Source: an uncultured Oscillospiraceae bacterium (GTDB lineage Bacteria; Bacillota; Clostridia; Oscillospirales; Acutalibacteraceae). Taken from it: 38,451 nt of DNA. Shown here one piece after another: positions 33,766-38,451 of the stretch. The translations under genes and the position numbers were made by a program. Below the pieces are notes generated by a model that had not been told where the DNA came from, ran no database searches, and saw only the letters and a program-made list of their open reading frames with translations. The stretch is from the NCBI GenBank assembly GCA_959596515.1, contig CAUFXR010000013.1:1-38451 (forward strand). Direction: 5' to 3'. How positions within the stretch are numbered: position 1 is the first letter of the stretch; each line of letters starts with the position of its first letter.

Positions 33766-34056
33766 CCGTAAAACAGCTTTCCCCACAAATAGGAGAAATC
33801 ACGGGTGTAAAACGGAACTGTTTCCTGAAGTTTTTGTAAGTTTTGCCGTTGTACCCGAATGTCGTTTTTCTATCCCTGCCCCGGAATCTCACCGCAGCGT
33901 TGCCTCGCTCACTCCCTGCCGGAGAGGTCATCGCAAGGTCATATCCCATTCGGACGGTCGTTCAGTTTTCAATTTACCCCTCAATAGGTAGGCAGCGAGA
34001 AGGGCTGTAAATTAACCCCTTCTGCATTTTTTTGAACTATGTCTGCAACGACAAAA

Positions 34057-34133
34057 AGAGCCGGTACACAGCACATCAAATCAGCGGGAGAAAATCTCTC
34101 GCCATATCTTTGATGAAACTATGTACCGGCTCT
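34057..34133 (-). terminator. Three-tier 77-base hairpin with T-run
   Basis: Nested arms: AGAGCCGGTACA (34057-34068)/TGTACCGGCTCT (34122-34133), ATCAAA (34075-34080)/TTTGAT (34109-34114), and GCGGGAGA (34084-34091)/TCTCTCGC (34095-34102, one G-U). On the minus strand TTTTT follows directly, as expected for termination of leftward transcripts. It is unusually long for a simple terminator. A GC-rich imperfect stem (GGCAG...CTGCC) follows at about 34166-34226. Confidence 0.6.
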
Positions 34134-34412
34134 GAAATTCAGAAACCTTCAATGTCTGCTTTTTCCGCGCCGCAGGCAGACGCTGCGACAGGAGTGGCGC
34201 AGCCGCAATCTCTGTCGGCGGCTGCCTTGAGTTTCATTCAGATATTCAGTTGTGGCTCTCCAATGAGAGCATATAGATTATATCATATAGAACGTTTGTT
34301 CGTCAATGACTTTTGGATATTTCTTTGTAAAGCAGGCAGACTGCATTAGCAACTGCTTCAACTTCAAGACCACTCATTCCGTCGTTCGTCTAAGCTCCTT
34401 TACTTACCATTA

Positions 34413-34848
34413 TTAATCAACCTGTAATTTGTAATTTAATCTATTCGCATTATGTTGAAGCATTTCGATAAACTGGCTCACATGGTAGCCATCAGTAGTA
34501 GCATGATGGCAAGTAATCGACAACGGTAAGACAATTTTTCCTGCCTGCTCGCAGAACTTTCCAGCCTCAATAGAAGGGAAGTAATACGGTTTATTTTCGT
34601 ATGAAAGGACAGAGAAGTGCTTAAAAGTTATCCAAGGTACACAGGAGACGGTATAAGCATTTTCAGGCGGAACTTGTCCTTCTTGAGCAAGTATGCCATG
34701 TTGCTCTCCATGTATCCTTTGGTTATCCAGATATGCACGATAAAACTCCATAAAATCATCCGTATACTCCGTCCGCATAAGAGAAAAAGTTTTGTCATCT
34801 TTATGGAAAGAGGGATAAAGAGGTGTTAATCTAAGCCTTACAACTTAT
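34413..34848 (-). pseudogene. Chloramphenicol acetyltransferase, N-terminus missing
   Basis: The frame carries the C-terminal two thirds of a type-A CAT, which acetylates chloramphenicol. It begins at LTPLYPSFHKDDKTFS and continues TEYTDDFMEFYRAYL, NAYTVSCVPWITF and KIVLPLSITCHHATTDGYHVSQFIEML. The catalytic His region H-H-x-x-x-D-G is retained (HHATTDG). Roughly the first 75-80 codons of the family are absent. Homology starts within ~10 codons of the stop codon of the neighbouring hydrolase gene, which indicates a recombination joint near 34840-34850. An internal ATG at 34778 would give only 121 residues. Trimer assembly and substrate binding would be lost, so resistance is unlikely. Confidence 0.82.
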
Positions 34849-36136
34849 TCAGAATCGTCTTTGATTTTCGTTCTCGTATACTTCCCACGCAATTCGCTGT
34901 ATGATATTTGCCTGCTCCTGCGTGACTATCCCGCCCGGCATTCCGAACGTATGAGACACAGGAATGCCCAAGCCCTTGGGACTTTCATCAAATATGACTG
35001 CATATAGCAGACATGCAGCAATATAGTTTCCTATATTATTTTGATGTCCGTAATCTCCGCCTTGTTCAGGTGATATGTAGGGATTAATGGAAAGCCCATA
35101 CTGCTTTCGGAGTTCTGCATATACCAAGCACACAGGCAGTACAGCTACATCTTCTCATAGTTCTTTTGCTATATAATCATACCACTCCATATTCGCCGCT
35201 GCCATTTGTTCGGATGTAAGCGTTAGCACATATTCCTGCCCGTCAATGTTGTAGGTATCTCCGAGAGTCCCTTCGTACCAGGGCTTTGACCTCATATTTT
35301 TGAGAAATCCATATTGATAGGCGTGTGGAGCCCAGAGAAGCATTCTTCCCGCTTTTCCCTTCATTTTCTCGTGTATAAGCTCAGCACCACGTAGCATATA
35401 CGGTCTTTGTTTATAATCTGTTGCCCCGACCTTGCCGCTGTAAGTTTCCAATGCTTCATCACTGTTTCCTGCCACGATAAAGAAGTCATAATACTCATTT
35501 CCATTTATGAGCTTTTCGCACTGCTTCGCTCTTTCTTCACAGCCTTCCACAAGTCCAGCATAATGTCCGAGTCCTGTTCCGCCCCAGTAGCTGTAAGCAA
35601 GTCTGGCATTCCAGCCCCCCCATTTTTGCTAATTCCCGAAAATAGTAATAGGCACTGTCCCATAGTCCCGTAAAGCTATGTCCGCAAAATGCAATTTTCG
35701 GTTCTCTTGCAATAAAACCGATAGTTACCTCTGCATTATTTACTTTCAGATGAAAGGTAAGCTGCTTTCTCCACCTTTCGTCTGAATCTGCGTCCGGCCA
35801 TACTAATGCGTCATGGGGTGTTCCTTCGTATATTCCCGTATCTGTATGAAATAACTTTTCATCTATTATATGAGGCTTTCCCTGGAAATAGCCAAAAGAA
35901 CGGAACACCTCCCGCTTCGATCCCATTCCGCTTTTTGAAATGTCACCTTGCGTCTTTTCCTCCCACTCGGTAAAGCTGTCGAGTGTATTAATATAGTAAA
36001 TACGTTTCTTTTTGTTTTCCTGTATGCACACGTTCAGCTCATTCACTTCAAAAGAATTTCCATTATATATGACTATGCTGTCTCGAAGTTTATCAAACTG
36101 AACCTGTATGCCGTAGCATTTGTTTTTTTCTGTCAT
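34849..36136 (-). pseudogene. SGNH-like hydrolase (DUF4886-type), frameshift plus nonsense
   Basis: From ATG 36136 (AAAGGA upstream) runs a ~145-residue beta-rich N-terminal domain without signal peptide, then KIAFCGHSF with the likely nucleophile Ser154. At a 7-G tract (C at 35615-35621 on the plus strand) the frame breaks; one G fewer continues it as GGWNARLAYSYWGGTGLGHYAGL, then EGCEERAKQCEKLI to YDYIAKEL. An in-frame TGA (35155-35157) interrupts again. The same frame reads on to DYGHQNNIGNYIAACLLYAVIF, where D-x-x-H looks like SGNH block V, and stops at 34849. Intact, it would be about 428 residues. Members act on esters, often carbohydrate acetyls; the assignment rests on motif layout only. 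Confidence 0.72.
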
Positions 36137-36240
36137 TTTCTTTTTCCTTTCAGATTTAGGTCCCTGTTTCCACCTGTTTATTTAATAAACCCAACCTGCT
36201 TGCTGATAATCTCTATCTGCTCATCCTTTTTCTGATTGTA

Positions 36241-36509
36241 TAGTAGAAAACCGTTACCGCTTTGAAAAGAGTCCCAACATGCCCTGGCCTGCAAACCAGA
36301 ACATCGGACTGGAACGGCCCATCAGACTGGAAGCGGGAAAGAAGTACCATATCCAAATGATCCTGGATGACACCATCGCAACGATCTATGTGGACGGAGT
36401 GGCTCTGAATACACGGTTTTATCAGAAATTTGGCCAGTCCCTCAGTCTGTTTGTGACAGACGGAACGCTGGCAGTAACAAATGCAGGCCTGTCAAAAACC
36501 ATAAAATGA
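36241..36509 (+). pseudogene. GH32 fructan hydrolase, C-terminal fragment
   Basis: An open frame (last upstream stop near 36208) encodes NRYRFEKSPNMPWPANQ, ERPIRLEAGKKYHIQMILDDTIATIYVDGVALNTR and a final GQSLSLFVTDGTLAVTNAG. This is the C-terminal beta-sandwich of glycoside hydrolase family 32 (levanase/invertase type), where E-x-Y-V-D/N-x-x-x-A-x-x-x-R and LGLFV-like strands recur. The catalytic five-bladed propeller is missing entirely. An ATG at 36279 exists but has no ribosome site. It is adjacent to, and in the same direction as, the GH172 gene, so the two probably once belonged to one fructan locus. Confidence 0.72.
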
Positions 36510-36516
36510 ATAGTGA

Positions 36517-36545
36517 TTGACATTCCCCCAAAAGTATTATAAACT
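36517..36545 (+). promoter_or_regulatory. rpoB-like SigA promoter of GH172 gene
   Basis: TTGACA (36517-36522), spacer TTCCCCCAAAAGTATTA (17 bases), TAAACT (36540-36545). The spacer differs from that of the rpoB promoter at only two positions. It is placed about 30 bases upstream of the GGGAGG ribosome site. Confidence 0.8.
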
Positions 36546-36581
36546 GATATCAGATACGTCAAAGCAAGGGAGGTAAGACCT

Positions 36582-37610
36582 ATGAATCCGTATTGTATGA
36601 TCAGCAATGCAAAGACCTTTGCTTTTTCCGCAGAAAATCCCACAGGAACCAGAGCAGGCGGTTCCAGAGGAAGGGATTGCACCAAGCTCAGTCCCACCGT
36701 GACGATTCGCGCAGGGGAGGCTGTGACACTGGTGGACACCGATGGGCCAGGAATGATCCAGAGCATCTGGTTTACCGGCTACGTTGGACACAGCTTTGTG
36801 ATCCGCATGTACTGGGACAACTGCGAATATCCTTCTGTGGAAGCTCCCATTTCCGCATTTTTCGGGACAGCATACGATGAGAATTTTGTGGACAGGGATG
36901 GAAAATATGCGGTGCTCAATTCTGCACAGATCCTAGTGGCTCCCGGACGGGGACTGAACTGTTACTGGGAGATGCCTTTCAAAAAGCACTGCCGGATCAC
37001 CATGGAAAACCGCGGTGAAAAGGATCGGGACCTGTACTATATCATCACCGGCTGCCACTGTGAGGTGCCCGACGAGGTCGGGTATTTCCATGCTTCCTAC
37101 CGTCAGGAGCATCCCGTTCAGAAGGGACGTTCCTACACCATTATCGACGGCATTCAGGGAAAAGGCCAGTTCGTGGGCGTAACCCTGGCCACCGGAATGA
37201 ACGGAAACAACACCTGTTGGGTGGAGGGCGAAGCCAGAATGTACATAGACGATGACAAATATCCTTCCATTCACTATACAGGCACAGAGGATTATTTCTG
37301 CGGCTCCTACGGCTTTGGAAATGATGTTCAGATCAAATCCTATCAGACTTACAGCGGCCTTTACAGCGGAATGTACGCCATCTACGGTGATAACCGTGAA
37401 TTTTACAACGGCCAGCAGAGATTTCTGCTATACCGCTTCCACATCGCTGACCCGATCCATTTTGAGACCAAATTCCGCATGACGCTGGACAATCTGGGAT
37501 GGACCGGGCCGCGATACGATGACTATACTTCCTGCGCATACTGGTATCAGACGCTGCCATCCGCACCGCTGAAACCGCTGCCGTCTGACAAAGAGATGAT
37601 TATGAAGTGA
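36582..37610 (+). CDS. GH172 (DUF2961) glycoside hydrolase
   Basis: A 342-residue DUF2961 protein, now glycoside hydrolase family 172, whose studied members act on difructose anhydrides, alpha-fructofuranosides or D-arabinan. Landmarks: RDCTKLSPTVTIRAGEAVTLVDTDGPGMIQSIWFTG at the N-terminus, then SAFFGTAYDENF. The catalytic region has WVEGE and YTGTEDYF. Glu215 and Glu236 are 21 residues apart, the same spacing I recall for the two catalytic glutamates of the Bifidobacterium enzyme (E270/E291). There is no signal peptide, so intracellular action is likely. GGGAGG precedes ATG 36582. It seems intact, unlike all its neighbours, and follows a GH32 tail. Confidence 0.88.
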   Translation: MNPYCMISNAKTFAFSAENPTGTRAGGSRGRDCTKLSPTVTIRAGEAVTLVDTDGPGMIQSIWFTGYVGHSFVIRMYWDNCEYPSVEAPISAFFGTAYDENFVDRDGKYAVLNSAQILVAPGRGLNCYWEMPFKKHCRITMENRGEKDRDLYYIITGCHCEVPDEVGYFHASYRQEHPVQKGRSYTIIDGIQGKGQFVGVTLATGMNGNNTCWVEGEARMYIDDDKYPSIHYTGTEDYFCGSYGFGNDVQIKSYQTYSGLYSGMYAIYGDNREFYNGQQRFLLYRFHIADPIHFETKFRMTLDNLGWTGPRYDDYTSCAYWYQTLPSAPLKPLPSDKEMIMK

Positions 37611-37654
37611 CCGCCACAGGCGAATGGGTAAAAAACATTACAAAAAATTGGGAT

Positions 37655-37700
37655 GTCAAGAAAAAATACTTGACCCCTGTTTCTTTTATAGTAATATAAT
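37655..37700 (+). promoter_or_regulatory. Promoter with inverted repeat over the -35
   Basis: TTGACC (37670-37675) and an AT-rich -10 region TAATATAAT (37692-37700) form a plausible promoter. GTCAAG (37655-37660) and CTTGAC (37669-37674) are a perfect inverted repeat with an 8-base spacer, the right arm covering the -35. It looks like an operator. The gene it once served is mostly gone. Confidence 0.45.
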
Positions 37701-37756
37701 CTTCGTTGGCTGACGGCAGCAGACTGTCCGGCGATCACAGGATAACAGACACAGGA

Positions 37757-37876
37757 ATGAGAATTAGCTTGCTTGGATTATTCATTGCTAAGTTGCTGAT
37801 TGAGCGTATGGGTGGAAGCATCGAAGCAATCTTCATTGATAACAAGCTACAAATCAAAATAACCTTTGCAAAATAA
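37757..37876 (+). pseudogene. Sensor histidine kinase, last 39 codons
   Basis: A short frame reads DTG-MRISLLGLFIAKLLIERMGGSIEAIFIDNKLQIKITFAK-stop. LGLFIAKLLIERMGGSIEA is the G2-box helix and following strand of HATPase_c domains in sensor kinases. The dimerisation domain, phospho-acceptor histidine and N, G1 and F boxes are missing, so this is a scar. The ATG at 37757 lacks a ribosome site. Confidence 0.7.
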
Positions 37877-37879
37877 AAT

Positions 37880-37919
37880 AAGCCCTGCTGTCAGTCACAT
37901 TCGATCAACAGCAGGGCTT
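37880..37919 (-). terminator. Terminator of DUF6061-like gene
   Basis: AAGCCCTGCTGT (37880-37891) pairs perfectly with ACAGCAGGGCTT (37908-37919). On the minus strand the tail is TTATTTTATTTT, right after the stop codon of the leftward gene. Confidence 0.82.
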
Positions 37920-37926
37920 AAATCGT

Positions 37927-38187
37927 TTAATCCAGATTCTTGTATTCTGTTACGGTTTTCAAATAGGTTTCGGGATCACCGTTCAAGATAAGGTCTGCAT
38001 ACTCCAAAGGCGCATTGTAGATAAGATAGTCAAGTTCTGAACGTTCGTACATATTACGGGCAACTTCATTCTCAACGGCGATGGTATCAATCGCAATCAT
38101 GCTACCGTCTGTGAATTTCAGCTCCACACAGTAGTTGTCGAAGTTATATTCGCAGGATATAAGACGTTTTATAGGGTTTACCTCCAA
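37927..38187 (-). CDS. DUF6061-like small protein, start codon altered
   Basis: Encodes KRLISCEYNFDNYCVELKF, then TDGSMIAIDTIAVENEVARNMYERSELDYLIYNAPLEYADLILNGDPETYLKTVTEYKNLD. I recognise this as the small DUF6061-type protein common in Firmicutes accessory regions; no function is known. The family usually starts M-K-R-L-I-S-C. Here GGAGG is followed, 8-9 bases later, by ATA-AAA-CGT (ATA at 38170-38172) where ATG would be expected. The listed frame begins at TTG 38187, which overlaps the ribosome site itself and is a poor start. It may be weakly translated from ATA or silent. A strong terminator follows it. Confidence 0.65.
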   Translation of the reverse strand: MEVNPIKRLISCEYNFDNYCVELKFTDGSMIAIDTIAVENEVARNMYERSELDYLIYNAPLEYADLILNGDPETYLKTVTEYKNLD

Positions 38188-38237
38188 AATTATGTTGTTT
38201 GGAAGTAATGTAAGCGTGGGCTTTTAGTATGGTATCT

Positions 38238-38375
38238 TTAAGTTTTGGAAACTCCTCGTTCCCATTTTGAAATTGTTTTGTCACTTATGTTCATTTGATT
38301 GGCTGATTGCAACTGGGTCAAATGCTTTTCGTTTCTCAGCCTATAAATAAGCTGACCGATTTTAAAATTATCCAT
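38238..38375 (-). CDS. Truncated XRE-family helix-turn-helix regulator
   Basis: A 45-codon frame from ATG 38375 (GTGGGAGG upstream) reads MDNFKIGQLIYRLRNEKHLT, then QLQSANQMNISDKTISKWERG, the complete N-terminal DNA-binding helix-turn-helix of Cro/C1-type regulators, and ends VSKT-stop. Intact relatives continue for 60 or more residues after K-W-E-R-G, so the gene is cut or frameshifted straight after the recognition helix. It might still bind DNA weakly but lacks a dimerisation domain. It lies upstream of, and in the same direction as, the DUF6061-like gene. Nothing further is seen in 38376-38451. Confidence 0.7.
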   Translation of the reverse strand: MDNFKIGQLIYRLRNEKHLTQLQSANQMNISDKTISKWERGVSKT

Positions 38376-38451
38376 ATCTATTCCTCCCACATACTATTAT
38401 CGGACTGTAAAGTTAAATGAAAATTGAAGACCCGTCAGCCCTTCTGGTACA

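Larger units (their letters stand above)
29450..34400 (-). mobile_element. Integrative mobilisable element (approximate borders)
   Basis: A module of minus-strand genes inserted behind sbcC: 103-residue unknown, MobC-like, relaxase, TnpW-like and large serine recombinase. The relaxosome proteins resemble those of Tn1549/CTn-type elements, while the recombinase and TnpW resemble Tn4451/TndX-type transposons. A mobilisable rather than self-transmissible element is inferred because no type IV secretion genes are seen. The left border lies between 29379 and 29500. The right border is uncertain, because a truncated chloramphenicol acetyltransferase and other gene fragments follow. No target duplication could be verified by eye. 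Confidence 0.75.

Noticed and set aside
33608..33949. 113-codon minus-strand frame at the element edge
   Set aside because: Overlaps the start region of the 103-residue gene in another phase, lacks a clear ribosome site and contains the inverted repeat; sequence conservation there could reflect DNA structure rather than protein.
34032..34349. 105-codon plus-strand frame
   Set aside because: It covers the three-tier hairpin and a second GC-rich stem, so it is explained by structure.
29501..34400. Complete conjugative transposon
   Set aside because: No VirB4/TraG-type coupling or secretion genes are present, so only a mobilisable element is supported.
35155..35157. In-frame TGA read as selenocysteine
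   Set aside because: No conserved Cys/Sec position is expected there, no downstream SECIS-like hairpin was seen, and the gene has another lesion.

Overview
The window is a stretch of a Gram-positive, low-to-mid GC chromosome. It looks like a gut-type member of Clostridia (Oscillospiraceae/Ruminococcaceae-like). The basis is the dgt-dnaG-rpoD gene order, strong AGGAGG ribosome sites, SigA-type promoters, a D-Ala-D-Ala carboxypeptidase with a Firmicutes layout, and an integrated element of the Tn1549/Tn4451/CTn type common in these bacteria. The genus cannot be fixed by eye.

Bases 1-29.4k are core chromosome. First comes the 3' part of a YigZ/IMPACT gene, then a repeat-rich gap, then the co-oriented run dgt, dnaG, rpoD and an Rrf2-family regulator. 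A gap with a strong terminator and a twice-frameshifted zinc alcohol dehydrogenase (minus strand) follow, then a MATE exporter closed by a terminator. The transcription/translation block is next: rpoB (own near-consensus promoter), rpoC, a hairpin-rich leader, rpsL, rpsG, fusA, and tuf with its own promoter and a textbook terminator. After a non-coding but structured gap come two minus-strand genes (GNAT acetyltransferase, penicillin-binding carboxypeptidase). Last is a plus-strand operon of a small metallophosphoesterase with sbcD and sbcC, a DNA-end processing nuclease.

Bases about 29.4k-34.4k are an integrative mobilisable element inserted just behind sbcC. Its genes all read on the minus strand: an unknown 103-residue protein, MobC-like relaxosome protein, relaxase, TnpW-like protein and a large serine recombinase. 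A cluster of three hairpins upstream of mobC is the best oriT candidate. The recombinase gene has its own promoter with an inverted repeat straddling it. A three-tier hairpin with a T-run lies at the far side of the module.

Bases 34.4k-38.4k are a graveyard of accessory DNA. It holds a chloramphenicol acetyltransferase lacking its N-terminus, abutting an SGNH-like hydrolase gene broken by a frameshift in a 7-G tract and by an in-frame TGA. Next are the C-terminal tail of a GH32 fructan hydrolase and an apparently intact GH172 (DUF2961) gene, whose promoter is nearly identical to that of rpoB. Then come the last 39 codons of a sensor histidine kinase, a DUF6061-like gene whose expected ATG is ATA, and a truncated XRE regulator. 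The GH32 tail and GH172 gene together suggest the remains of a fructan or difructose-anhydride utilisation locus. I see no CRISPR array, rRNA or tRNA gene. The strongest candidates for something unusual are the copied rpoB-type promoter, the oriT-like hairpin cluster, the recombinase operator and the unassigned structured gaps.
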